Assembly: GCA_039105265.1 (NCBI GenBank)
Contig: JAPFFF010000015.1
Coordinates: 1,364,001 to 1,428,000, forward strand
Length of the DNA: 64,000 nucleotides
From: Tritrichomonas musculus
Taxonomy: Eukaryota > Parabasalia > Tritrichomonadida > Tritrichomonadidae
Direction of reading: 5' to 3'
Below are positions 29,401 to 37,959 of the stretch, piece by piece. The notes below the pieces were generated by a model. The model did no database searches. It saw only the letters and a list, made by a program, of their open reading frames with translations, and was not told where the DNA came from. How positions within the stretch are numbered: position 1 is the first letter of the stretch; each line of letters starts with the position of its first letter. A program made the position numbers and the translations under genes.

Positions 29401-30672
29401 ATGAAGAACATTCAAACAAATTCAAAAGGAAACTTTTTGACTAAGGACGTTAAGAGGCGGTTTTATAGGGCAAATAGTACCGATATCGATGGACCTGTTC
29501 AGCCGGGATTGGCTGGTGAAAATGACGAGTGGGCGCCATCGTCGAAGCTCACAAAAAGTTCAAGTAATTCTGACTTTTATAACCGTTTTGATCGCATCAA
29601 AAAGTTCAGGGAGCTGCAGGAACAGCAGGACCAAAGAGTCATCGCAAAGGCAATCGTAGTAACATCGAAGAACGCAATGTCGTGGATACAGAGATCATCG
29701 GCTTTCGCAAGGTCTTTCGGCGCGCTATCGTTCCTATCGTACATAATGGGAGGCGTCAGCATGTCGCCTTACGCAATCGCCTTCGACAAGCTGACTGCAA
29801 ACGTGTCCTACACAGCCTACATTGCATGCGGAAGGCCGCAGCCAGTCCCGTTCAGACTCACAAAAATGATCGCTGGAGCCCTCGGAAGCTGCTGCACAGT
29901 CATAAACTCAGCCAAGCCCAAACTAGCGCAAAGCAACAGTTCCACCGCCAACAACAACAATAACAATGATAACAATAAGAATAACAATGATAACAACAAC
30001 AATAACAATGATAACAACAACAATAATAATAATAACAACAACAATAACAATGATAACAACAACAATAACAATGATAACAACAACAATAATAATAATAACA
30101 TTTATAACAACAATGATAACAATAGCATTAATAATGATAACAATAGCAATAACAATAACATTAATAGTGATAACATTAATAATGATGATGCTAATAATAG
30201 TGATGGTCTTGGCGTTGGTGATGATGGCAGCGCGAGCATTTTGGTTGGTAAGAATTCGGTTGTGCAGGCACTGAAGGGTGGAAGCATTTTGTCGGCAGTG
30301 TCAGGAAGCGATGAGTCTTTTGTTGTGAGTGGACCGTTCGTCAGCGCAATGGAGGCGAGCCTGCAGAGCCTGAGGAGGCAGAAGGGCCTGTTTGCGCCGT
30401 GCCTGCAGTTCTTCCTGCAGCACTGCATGGGGAAGAAGAAGACACTCCCGCGCGCCTTCATCGAGCGCTTCATGCCCGAGAAGGAAGAGCCGGGCAGCGC
30501 AGATGACGCAGACGGCCAGGTTGTCACGAACGATGACGAGATCAACCTTCTCTACAGCAGAATCGACGGCGAGAAGTCCTCCATTCAGAGCGACATAAAC
30601 AAGCTGATTGCCGAGGCAACGAATGCAGCAAACTTGATAAAAATGCCGCCAAAGTGGATTTCTTGGTGGTGA
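23413..30672 (+). CDS. TOR-like PIKK with FRB and FATC but a degenerate (pseudo)kinase domain
   Basis: The protein has 2419 residues from the first ATG (a GTG lies in frame 24 nt upstream). Residues 1 to about 1140 are HEAT-like helical repeats, followed by a FAT-like region to about 1700. An FRB-like bundle (LYEKWISALRRASDLSREGN, about 1710-1785) follows. The PI3/4-kinase region (about 1835-2170) keeps structural motifs: AMSWIQRSSAFARSFGALSF and PVPFRLTKMIAGALG match mTOR. The catalytic loop GLGDRHPSN is GGVSMSPYA, and the HIDFGD motif is YIACG. The FATC end (DINKLIAEATNAANLIKMPP, then KWISWW) is intact. It is therefore predicted to bind partners like TOR but not phosphorylate. An Asn-rich insert follows at about 2180-2263. 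GC content is clearly higher in 24.6-26.7 and 28.5-30.67 kb. Confidence 0.85.
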   Translation: MDELIVNIAEYAYPAQESIKSSDFSANVKNLTEYIISIFRNLSLQFVPPFLNGFLLKIESDAKSDDKRKRYAAAVCLSSLFDLFPIDEYISQYKKVVEPLLTPGYKPILHIGAMVVGNLALIIGDSKDLFLHNLVTKCFNDLKVDNPPDVRYAAAVIWSELAKTIPEIFYTLSNFELIILENLQSGDRVICELLINVLYSLFTSESSSVGSSFLLELQDLLISTTSKNFLDSWQPEKIIIFFQLLNVLLKLKPYFSKKIAENILFGKCVALLKDKNFEIVLYSIETILRLYKFNVIKVEKKLYDEIINVLFEWSKEQPTGTLQIFEKFILSFPDYLDEISEPFLKRLSHLLKVQDGPLFVYNMIVTAIASLPTRTNIVQYLSFMTKMMSKSNVPIPIYTILSALNSKRPKWTQNYIYFMNQIMYVIRQELISQSPNTARLNIALLALIQIPIRDLDDALELNSLIMTLVTNKDIQVREKIAETSIHLFTSMPDKIPLNTIIKIVKFALDDTSRQVRLNSIRAFKLMTYKLLSQPDVFPIFSRFAYDESPEVRKEALFIFSSLPAVTGTIVRNILLSSLKQITSEKECLTSETISMWIVFPKLLVAATPWLNIYAEAIFEKFINILDHRFSMLLKSEASLVLMNSAMFRDMDESLVKSLGKLYRICPDLIQIRPILEVYIKILTCPVHPRTKIHVLKSLKNLGKIAAVIKIMPNIVSVLIEIILKSKYKKLVIKAMKVIGSIGINQFQGRPTVNSPFFFRNSLTNQKVLKYYFVSNLIHFLNDQFKSTNIEKNRENIVCIITLVFRLQPEMITRYLEPFFSTYLKFIHDSTERPPIFFQYLRRIIELGGHLMMEKASTIYKSIQRDWQSSGIMTKEASEVFRSLVIATIGQCEVIMNPIISEAFILLKIPTKSQIYASEIFELLKTIAKVSPSYLSTIISGIAEFLSQSYSSSIQELSLEAIKFMLHHCKIENHLSFIKRCISMILLRPQQRFKDIANYLMNEVNSVTRSQSIEKITSAASYNSNKNKNAPVGRLQSDTPSAKTIERIHQFNLNVNKMINHLDINKIIRAEDAGITKWFSDLNKLLFPPSMSDILKAINNLQQQPEFTFEFAFIKIWNNLEILTQKEIAMKLETIFNYDKLQDFVLIIFANLIEFSILCEIDLGVDILLVAKKCEKARLYDKALFFLETYLIYNPSNELTDDFKRSLICLNQTVGRTDDAHSIALQNKDVMNHETWMKLNEWELALHQFDEKKEDPNRFVIDRIVCYSALDDWESILKLSDKFKSMQVFDQSCVAQYFWIARSYLNHDSISSTDKLNSFNLSCVYSVQECIEKAILNLRENHIPQAYEYVHLGWRYASASISAESKNSNIDEVNKLLFRAQQLYELNHIITLIRSNNFNCPSLSNINSISALHKSSHVWHTRLKYLKTNPVYQKELYKIFSLIQNDKEGLESFAFRILESTSKGQYAPLIPKMMTLFFPDTKSDQYQFATLCYIQSNLNGNKEEVDNDSINQAKIIYQRTNDSFLMKMIDDYIGKKIYVHAKKPDDLDKSFEYLQKANSNIKTMIKCNILLAYVNNDSKYASKVIELLSDQKDKLTSIQFHIMLVLLANFDISLDSILCQISEVNYDVFQSAKYTTILLLNHKSENVKSCCKEILSFLCTSCPQLITYNLINNIHIPCVKDLILQLQSSNPTISSQMIQISKKLTNISNNLYEKWISALRRASDLSREGNKEEAIKTILKLKHTLDVNDYVSISKYNKEFLITYRETLVSMISHLEASTRHESIQATKGKDKENLNLILNSSFYLSSSSDFGTLTFIDSNGEFDPESANLLLSQMAKKQASLRVIPMSSFDEEIEKKNDWIINIPGLKDVKLGRVYNCLQKQENGFKVTFIGMNGKKYNFTLESCNNYYNEHFNDITSLDTSIASKVKISEQFMDLICSTVTMATNLTSRKIIELSPEVFLVDQMKGHISLYDLIISYYSASHAAKESALSYETVSYMKNIQTNSKGNFLTKDVKRRFYRANSTDIDGPVQPGLAGENDEWAPSSKLTKSSSNSDFYNRFDRIKKFRELQEQQDQRVIAKAIVVTSKNAMSWIQRSSAFARSFGALSFLSYIMGGVSMSPYAIAFDKLTANVSYTAYIACGRPQPVPFRLTKMIAGALGSCCTVINSAKPKLAQSNSSTANNNNNNDNNKNNNDNNNNNNDNNNNNNNNNNNNNDNNNNNNDNNNNNNNNIYNNNDNNSINNDNNSNNNNINSDNINNDDANNSDGLGVGDDGSASILVGKNSVVQALKGGSILSAVSGSDESFVVSGPFVSAMEASLQSLRRQKGLFAPCLQFFLQHCMGKKKTLPRAFIERFMPEKEEPGSADDADGQVVTNDDEINLLYSRIDGEKSSIQSDINKLIAEATNAANLIKMPPKWISWW
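29951..30200 (+). repeat. AAC/AAT/GAT trinucleotide tract encoding poly-Asn with Asp
   Basis: An interrupted microsatellite of AAC, AAT and GAT codons encodes a run of Asn with scattered Asp, inserted after the PFRLTKM helix of the pseudokinase. It remains in frame. Such tracts arise by slippage and are likely polymorphic in length. Confidence 0.9.
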
Positions 30673-31850
30673 GTGTTGAATGGCATGTTGTTTGTATATA
30701 ATAAATCATATCTTTTTTTTAGTTGTTGATTCATTAATTAGGTTATTATTTTAATTTTGTGTAAACTTTTTAAATTAACCTTTTTTGACATTAATTTGAC
30801 CATGAAAGTGTCATTGATGAAGAACATTGATTCTCTCTTTCTTTTTTATCAAAAAATATATATAATAAATGAATTTTTATCAATAATTATGGTAAAGTAT
30901 ATAGTTTGGATGTTTTGGTAATTATAATTGTTATTATCATTATATAATTGAAATTATTTCAAATCTCTTTTTTTTTTTTTTTTTAATGCTAACATTGAAA
31001 GTATTACTAACATTTGTTGTTTGGATTTAGAAAGATTTAAACGATTTAAAAGAAAAAAAAAAGTCAAGTGATTCATTATATTTACAGAATTAGTTCTCCC
31101 AATTTTATGTAATTGTGGATCTTTATAAGCGACACTAAAAGCAAGTGACATTTGTTTGATATTCAATATAATGATATGATTTGGAACCCTAAATGTATCG
31201 AGAAAAATTTGAAAGAAGTTTTAAAATCTTTGAATTTTTAAATCTAATGTCGTTACACAAAAACATATTTCTTTAATATTAATATGTAAAGGAAATGATA
31301 TTTGGTTTTTGGGGTTCAGTTTTAATTTAAATATTTTTTTCTAATATCATTTAAACAAAATTTGAAAGATGATATTTATTCAATAAAAAGCATCAATATA
31401 AAATAGCAATGGTTTAATTGGTTGATTCATTAAAGCATTTTATATTAAAATTTTGAGAAATTGTGTTAAGCACAATTTTGTTAGATGAATGATGATGTTG
31501 ATTTATTTTATATATCTATTTGATAAATAATAATTTTGCAAAAGATTTTATTTTTTTATCGTCATTAAAATGAAAAAAAAAAAAAAAAAAAAAAAAAGAT
31601 TCAAAAGAAATTTGATATATTTTCAATGTTTCGCCTTTTGAAAAGTATCAATCACCTTTTTAATTGAATTATTTTTGATAAAAAATTCAGAATTTTTTCT
31701 ATAGAACACCTAATATCGAAACCATTGAAATTTTAACAACGCATTAAAAATCGAATATATAAAGAACAAGTGCATTTTGCATGAAATTATTTAATTATCA
31801 TTCTATAAACATTGATTATAAATATAAATATGAGATATCGAAATATATGC
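30673..31850. other. Gene-free AT-rich stretch
   Basis: About 1.2 kb between convergent genes. It contains runs of T (30967-30984) and 25 A (31573-31597). The only frames here lack coding character. Confidence 0.5.
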
Positions 31851-32363
31851 CTAAATTAATAATGCAGGTATTGAATATTGTTCCCAAGGTTTTTCAATGG
31901 TTACTGGAGGTTCAACAGGACTTGTTTCAATTGGTGTCGATTTCTTTTCATTTTCTATATTCTTAGTCGAAACATGGTATGATTTCTTGAGATTTTGATG
32001 ATTTTTGCTTAAATGTTTATACCATCTGTTCTTAACATCATTTCCTGATCTTCCTGGAATTCTTCGTGATATTTCCACCCATTTTGTGCCGATTAAAGAT
32101 AAAAGATTCAATAAAATTTCATCTTCTTCAGGCTCCCATGGTTCTTTTTTATGATACACTGAAAGGTAATTGCAAAATCTGTCTCTGCATTGTTTTGCAT
32201 TTCTTCCTGGCATTAATTTTGCAATTTTGACCCAATTGTTTGAACCAAAATGAGCTATTAAATACTTTAAGTTTTCATCTTCTTGTGGAGTGAATTTTCT
32301 TCTGCATTTTGAATTGATTAATGAGCAATTAGGTGAAAAATAATTAGCAACAATTGTTGTCAT
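31851..32363 (-). CDS. Short two-repeat Myb DNA-binding protein (paralogue of the 8.8-kb gene)
   Basis: The protein has 170 residues. Repeat 1 (about 20-66) has WVKIAKLMPGRNAKQCRDRF and repeat 2 (about 70-118) has EPWEPEEDEILLNLLSLIG and NDVKNRWYKHLSKN. It aligns along its length with the protein at 8803-9345, including the closing YSIPALLI. The three Trp positions of a Myb repeat are partly replaced by other aromatics, as is common in this family. It is a nuclear transcription factor by family; targets are unknown. An initiator-like CTCATTTA lies about 20 nt upstream of the ATG. Confidence 0.92.
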   Translation of the reverse strand: MTTIVANYFSPNCSLINSKCRRKFTPQEDENLKYLIAHFGSNNWVKIAKLMPGRNAKQCRDRFCNYLSVYHKKEPWEPEEDEILLNLLSLIGTKWVEISRRIPGRSGNDVKNRWYKHLSKNHQNLKKSYHVSTKNIENEKKSTPIETSPVEPPVTIEKPWEQYSIPALLI

Positions 32364-33052
32364 TTTTACAATTTAAATAAATGAGCTGCTATTTCTACAA
32401 AAATAAATATTTGTATTTTGTTATAAAACTTTTTGAAAAGATCCGGTCGAATTTTCAAACAATTCTGACCAGGAGGTCAATTTATCAAATTGAATGCGAA
32501 CATAAAAAAAAAAGGCAGAATAATTAAAATAGAAGTTTTCTTATTATATTTTATATGATTATTAATATATTAATTCTTATTTATATGTTTTTTTATTTAA
32601 AATACTTACTATTCAATGATATAAAATTGTTCTTTTTATCTATGTCGTTGATACGCATTTTTCTTGAAAGCTTATTTTTTTTTTACATATTTTTAATTGG
32701 TAGCATATATATAGTCTAAAAGCATAGAGATATTATTTTCTTTCAATAATATGATAAACACTAAAGAAATTATTATATAATTTGTATAGATAATTAATTT
32801 TTGAATCGGAATGGTTCAATTTGTGAAGAAAAGTATAGTAATTATGATGAAAAGGGTTCCAAAATAGTGACTTTTCAATGAATAATTGTATTGAATATAA
32901 GCATATTAAAAATATAAAGTTGCTTTTTGTTCATGATATGGACTATAATATTAATTATATAGTGATATTTATTTTTGTATTATTTCAGTTCAATTGAAAA
33001 GTGTTTTTTTTTTTTTTTTTCTGAGAACAAATTTTTTCAATTGAAATCAAAA
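32364..33052. other. Gene-free stretch
   Basis: AT-rich, promoter side of the short Myb gene; includes a T run (33005-33020). No coding frame is seen. Confidence 0.5.
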
Positions 33053-33209
33053 TAAAGTAGGATTCAAAAGGCATGGGACAAGCTTTTTCAATACGCATAG
33101 GTTAAAATCATAATCCGTGAGGCTAATTTGTCCCATTATGAATGATTTTTTTTCTGAGAAGCATTGAAAAAAATTGAATGTTGTCCCAAGTATTTTGAAT
33201 CCGACTTTA
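33053..33209. mobile_element. MITE-like element with 29-bp inverted ends
   Basis: The left arm (33053-33081) begins TAAAGTAGGATTCAAAAGG, and the right arm (33181-33209) is its reverse complement with 25 of 29 positions matching. The 157-bp element has no coding capacity. The outermost TA at both ends suits Tc1/mariner target duplication. The arms resemble those of the palindrome at 58555-58644 (TAAACTAGGATCAAAAACG), suggesting related ends. Confidence 0.65.
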
Positions 33210-33707
33210 ATTTAGAACAAATTTGTCTATATTTCTATTGTGAATAAATTAAGTTATGCATTTTATAATGTTGAAATTTAATGATGTATGATGTTTATTC
33301 AAGGAATGAAGGCTTTTAATTTTATATATTTTCACAATTTATAAATGAATATAAAATAATAATAACTCGATATAAAGATAATTACTTAAATGATTTTGGC
33401 CTAATAATGAGCAAAGTCCTTTTATTTTTATCCAAAATATGCAATCATATGAAAATATTTTTTTTTTATAAAATAATGTCAAATATCGTGTCAAGTTAAT
33501 GTGCTTAATTACCAAAAAGGTCACTGTTGTGATTAAATTAAAAAAAAAAAAAATAAATTAAAAAATAAATAGAAATTATTAAATTATGTTTTGTAAAAGC
33601 GTGCTTTTAACTAATAATCAATGATTAATTGAAATAAATTTCCAATGAACTCATTAAAATTAATATATAAATAAAAAAAATTATAACATAAGATATTTCA
33701 TTGATAA
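33210..33707. other. Gene-free stretch
   Basis: AT-rich 3' flank of the deaminase gene, with an A run near 33540-33552. No gene is seen. Confidence 0.5.
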
Positions 33708-35948
33708 TCATTCATCCCTGAAATAAGTTGGCTTGATAAATGATTGGTATCCATTATCCTTTAAGATAGCGATTGCTTTATCCATAAAATTCGATTTGAA
33801 TTCATTAGCAACTTTGTAAGGGCAGTTCATTGCACCAAATGATCCCTCAACAATTTCTATGAAGTCGATTGCATCAAATCCAGATGTTTCAGCAAGATGG
33901 AAAAGGTTTTGTGATCTTGATTTTCCACCATAAGAATGATGGATGCTGCAAAGACCAATTGGAACTTCAAGATCTTTCATCAATCTTGCTGGTGACTTGT
34001 GCCAGTTTTTAATCAGGCTTTCACTTCGATATGAATTTGTTGTGATTAAAACTGTAATATGATGAGATGTAATTTCATTAAGTAAATTTTCGTTTTGGGT
34101 AATTTTGAAGCCACCGGCAATTCGTCTTGCATATCCTGAAACTAAAGCGTAATGGACAGATTCTGTCTCTTTTTCACCAGCGAAAATTGTAACAGGAACA
34201 TGATTGGCGCGAAGATATTGGAAGGTTTTTTCATAATAGCGGAAGTATTCTCCCATAATTTCGCGTGAGCATGTCATAAATCCAACAACTGTATCATTCT
34301 TTGCCATGTAATTAACACACAGTTCTGCGATTTCATGAACTTGGATTGGGCTTAAGACTGCGATGTTTGCAAGTAATACTATTTTGACCAACATATCTTT
34401 GTGTCCATTTTGAGAGAATTTATTCACTTCATCAATCAAGAAGTCAACAACTTGTTCCATGGTGAGTCCTTTTCTTGTATGAAGGATTGGGCAGCATGAG
34501 AATTCCATGTACGAAACTTTGTCAGTGTATGCTTCATTAAGAATTCCTCTAGCTGCTTCTCTGATATTAGCTTCTGTTTGTAATAATGCAAATGAAATCT
34601 TTTTGGCGTTGGCATTAAAGTTTGCTGGTGGTTCTTCAACTATATATTTCTTGAATTCATCAAATGAAGAAAATTCTGGGAGTTCTTTTTTAGCCTCTTC
34701 TTGAGCACTTTGGTAAAACTTATATAAGACGTCAAGTGGAACGCTACCGACCAATCGGCAATCAAGATCACACTTCGGTAATAATTCGATGACTTTTAAC
34801 GAAAGAGGTGGATTAGGTTTGGGTACTGAAAACTTCGGAGGAATTGTGAGTCCGATATTAGAGAAATAGAGAGACAACTGATGAAGCTGGGAAACATCGT
34901 AGCCATTCTTTTGAAGAATTTTGTATGACTTAATAAAAGCTTCGATTCTAAGTCTTTTACGCATATTCTGTGATACAAATGCTGATCTGAAACCAAAATC
35001 GATTGCTTTGAGAATCTCAGTTATTGTGAAATTAAATTGATCTTGAAGGATCATATATTCATGAGTTAATGTTATACCTGAAACTGTTGGATTATCGGTA
35101 CATATGCAAGTCTTGATTCCAGAGTCAAACATTTTCCTTACAGGATGGTCTTCAATTCTTTTGACTGCTTTTGTTTGAACATTTGATGACATACAAATCT
35201 CAAGTGGAATTCGTCTATTAATAACTTCGTTATATACTTTTTCATCTTCAATAGATTTTGTTCCGTGTCCAATTCGTTGTGCTGAGCATGCAATTGCTTG
35301 ATCAACAGATTCTGGGCCATAAGCTTCACCTGCGTGAATAGTGACACTGATTGATTTCATCCTAATGGTTCTAAATGCAGCAACATGCTTTTGTGGAGGA
35401 AAGCCACATTCGGGTCCAGCAAGATCAAAACCAACCACATATCTGTATCTGTATCTGAAGCAAATTTCTGCAATTTCTTGGTTAATTTCAGGTGACATTT
35501 GTCTCATTGCACAGCAAAGAATTCTTGGAGTTATATCTAAATTATCTTCAGCTAATATACAACCATCAATAGCAGCCTGTAAAATTTGAGATAATGAATA
35601 GCCTTTCTTTGTGTGTTGAGCTGGTGCAAAACGCAGTTCTATATAGGAAATTCCATCTTTTACTGCATCTTCGCAAGCTTCGTAGAATATTCTTGTGATT
35701 GCATATGGTTGTTGCATTACGAGATTGACAATATCGAAACACTGGAGGTATGTTGGGAGATCAGGACAATCCATTGGTGCAGTCATGAGCTTTTTCAATT
35801 CTTGGAGATCAGTTGTGGGTAATTGAACGTGTTGTTCAGCTGCGAGCTCAACAACGGTTTCTGGGCGAACAAAGCCATCAAGATGGCAGTGCAATTCAGC
35901 TTTAGGAAGTTGCTGAAGAATCTCATACGTGAGTTTTGTCTTTGACAT
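33708..35948 (-). CDS. Tandem adenosine deaminase: active-type first half, pseudoenzyme second half
   Basis: From the ATG at 35948 the protein has 746 residues; an in-frame ATG at 36035 adds an AT-rich, unlikely extension. The first half (about 1-345) has all deaminase motifs: KAELHCHLDG (zinc HxH), TIHAGEAYGPESV (catalytic Glu), QRIGHGTKS and CICTDNPTVSG (zinc Asp; Asn follows where TDDP is commoner). It should convert adenosine to inosine in purine salvage. The second half (about 380-740) repeats the fold with the same spacing, but HxH is LDCRL, HAGE is FAGE, GHG is AGG and TDNP is SIHHS. It cannot bind zinc and is probably structural or regulatory. The two halves look like an old internal duplication. 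The gene is cytosolic (no signal peptide). Confidence 0.9.
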   Translation of the reverse strand: MSKTKLTYEILQQLPKAELHCHLDGFVRPETVVELAAEQHVQLPTTDLQELKKLMTAPMDCPDLPTYLQCFDIVNLVMQQPYAITRIFYEACEDAVKDGISYIELRFAPAQHTKKGYSLSQILQAAIDGCILAEDNLDITPRILCCAMRQMSPEINQEIAEICFRYRYRYVVGFDLAGPECGFPPQKHVAAFRTIRMKSISVTIHAGEAYGPESVDQAIACSAQRIGHGTKSIEDEKVYNEVINRRIPLEICMSSNVQTKAVKRIEDHPVRKMFDSGIKTCICTDNPTVSGITLTHEYMILQDQFNFTITEILKAIDFGFRSAFVSQNMRKRLRIEAFIKSYKILQKNGYDVSQLHQLSLYFSNIGLTIPPKFSVPKPNPPLSLKVIELLPKCDLDCRLVGSVPLDVLYKFYQSAQEEAKKELPEFSSFDEFKKYIVEEPPANFNANAKKISFALLQTEANIREAARGILNEAYTDKVSYMEFSCCPILHTRKGLTMEQVVDFLIDEVNKFSQNGHKDMLVKIVLLANIAVLSPIQVHEIAELCVNYMAKNDTVVGFMTCSREIMGEYFRYYEKTFQYLRANHVPVTIFAGEKETESVHYALVSGYARRIAGGFKITQNENLLNEITSHHITVLITTNSYRSESLIKNWHKSPARLMKDLEVPIGLCSIHHSYGGKSRSQNLFHLAETSGFDAIDFIEIVEGSFGAMNCPYKVANEFKSNFMDKAIAILKDNGYQSFIKPTYFRDE

Positions 35949-36346
35949 TGAAATAATGAGAGATAAATTTTTATTATTTAAATAATTGAAAGAAACGATT
36001 AAATATGGTTGAAATAATGTTTGAAGTGAAGTCATATGAAACTATAAAAAAAATTATTTTGATTAAGCTCATAGTTGACTATTTTTTATTAGTTATTTGA
36101 CTTTTTTATGATTTTTGATCAATATAATATTGAAAAATGATTAAATAAGCATATGCAAATAATTCTTAATGATATTAGAAAATAAAATCTACATTTCAAT
36201 AGGTCAATATGTTTGTAAAAATTTGAAGATTGATATAAATCTCACGAATAAACATTTTTTTCGTCGTATAGCATGTCAAATTTCAAAAAATTGTAGTTAT
36301 GTTTTATATTTTCGAGACAATTTACTAATAAAGGATAGATAATAAT
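35949..36346. other. Intergenic between two minus-strand genes
   Basis: AT-rich; includes the upstream region of the deaminase gene, with a TTTCAATG initiator-like word just before the ATG on the minus strand (around 35950). Confidence 0.45.
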
Positions 36347-37195
36347 TTACCGATCTTTCTCCATCCATGAATCATCATTTAAGATGAGATCAATATCATG
36401 AGATGAAGAAAATATAGAATTTTGATTATTTGTTTCACTTTCATCAAACCAAGAATTTCCAGAGCCAAATATTTCATCAATACCTTTATTTTCCATTTGA
36501 ATACTTTGATCAAAATTGAAAAAATCAATATTTTCTGTATCAATATTATTCTGAACTGTTTGATTTCCTGATAGATTATTTATATTTTGTTGATCTGTTT
36601 TAACAGCTTGAATCCTTCTTTTCAAAGTTGAATTCCATCTATTTTTAATTTGATTATCGCTTCTTCCGGGTAGAACTTCAGCTATCTTTGACCATTTATT
36701 TCCAATTTTTTCTTGCATACTAATAATTATACTGTCTTCATCTTCTGTCCACTCGGTCTTTCGTATTGATGGATTTAAGCAGTTGATCCATCTTTCTCTG
36801 CATTGTTTTCCAACTCGTCCTGGGAGTTGGGCAGCAATTTTTGTCCAACCTCGTTCGCCATGTTCATTTACCCATTTAATTAACAGTTGGTCTTCTTCTC
36901 TAGACCAATTTCCTTTGACTAATGTTGGATTAATTACTTTATTCCAATGATTCATTATTTGTTGTGGGGTTTTATCTTTAAAATAATTTGCAATTTGATG
37001 CCATTGTTTCTTTTTATTTCTATTGTTTTCATTGCATACATTTAAAGAATCTTGGGATATTAATTTTTGTAATAATTCATCTTCTTCTTTAGTCCAATTG
37101 CCAATTGGAAGAAAGTTGTCATAACGTTTTCTTGTTGGGTAAACATGAAGATTTGGCAGTGGTGGCAAAACAAAAGTTTGCTGTGGAATTGTCAT
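36347..37195 (-). CDS. Three-repeat Myb transcription factor
   Basis: The protein has 282 residues with three Myb repeats at about 28-88, 92-142 and 144-193. R1 is enlarged by a polar insert (GNWTKEEDELLQKLIS ... WHQIANYFKDK). R2 has GNWSREEDQLLIKWVNEHG and GWTKIAAQLPGRVGKQCRER. R3 has TEWTEDEDSIIISMQEKIG and WSKIAEVLPGRSDNQIKNRW. This is the R1R2R3 plan of animal c-Myb, and recognition helices GKQCRERW and DNQIKNRW are canonical, so it should bind AACNG-type sites. The C-terminal 85 residues are Asn-rich and acidic, a plausible activation region. An initiator-like CTTCATTTT is 10 nt upstream of the ATG. Confidence 0.93.
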   Translation of the reverse strand: MTIPQQTFVLPPLPNLHVYPTRKRYDNFLPIGNWTKEEDELLQKLISQDSLNVCNENNRNKKKQWHQIANYFKDKTPQQIMNHWNKVINPTLVKGNWSREEDQLLIKWVNEHGERGWTKIAAQLPGRVGKQCRERWINCLNPSIRKTEWTEDEDSIIISMQEKIGNKWSKIAEVLPGRSDNQIKNRWNSTLKRRIQAVKTDQQNINNLSGNQTVQNNIDTENIDFFNFDQSIQMENKGIDEIFGSGNSWFDESETNNQNSIFSSSHDIDLILNDDSWMEKDR

Positions 37196-37959
37196 CTATT
37201 AGAAAATGAAGTAATCATAAAATTTATAAATTTAGGTAACGTTTGATTCAATTTTGAATCATATCTGAATTTTCAATGTATAGAAAAATATTTTTATTGA
37301 ATTTTTCTTTGGAAGAAGATTTTGTATGATTTTGTAATGCGCCACCGGAGAAAAGAGATGACTTTAATGTAATAAAGGTATAGATAGAAAAATCGATAAT
37401 GATTTCATATGATGCTTTTGTTTTAACATTCCCACTTGTCAGAAATGATTTCACCATAGAAAAAAACGATTTTTAGTAATTGAGAGACATAATGAACGTT
37501 TAGAGAATTTTAGATATTTCAGAAAAAATGTAAAAACAAGTTTTCTCCAATTCAATATGAATGTTCTCGGTAAATTCCCTTGAAATTTTTCATATGAATG
37601 AAGTGCCATTTTTGATTTGTATTTTTGTAAACATCTTATTTAATCCAATAATTTGATTATTTTTATGTTTTTCATTTATTTTTTACTTATTGAGAATTAG
37701 AAAAGATTTTAAAATCTTTTGTTCATCGTTAAGTATATATATTGCATATTCATATCAACAGCCGAAAATGGAATGTAATAACAATTCAATTAAAATAGAA
37801 TTCTTGTTAATATCACCGGAATTATTTTATTGTAAAAATGCATCTAGTCATATTTATTGAGTAAAATATCCTTTTGCCTCTAAAAATGCAACAAAAATGC
37901 AGTATTAATATTTTCAGTTAAGCTTCAGAAAAATTCAGATATCAGACTAAGGAAAGAAA
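37196..37959. other. Divergent promoter region
   Basis: About 760 bp between the three-repeat Myb gene and the HEATR5-like gene, which diverge. A 69-codon ATG frame on the minus strand (37248-37457) has no recognisable domain and is not called. A TAACGTTTG word occurs at 37224, a possible Myb-type site upstream of the Myb gene itself. Confidence 0.45.

Noticed and set aside
29817-30545. Long poly-Leu frames on the minus strand and poly-Thr/Ile frame on the plus strand
   Set aside because: They are shadows of the AAC/AAT tract of the TOR-like gene.
37248-37457. 69-codon ATG frame upstream of the three-repeat Myb
   Set aside because: No recognised motif and it lies in the Myb gene's upstream region; support is too weak for a call.
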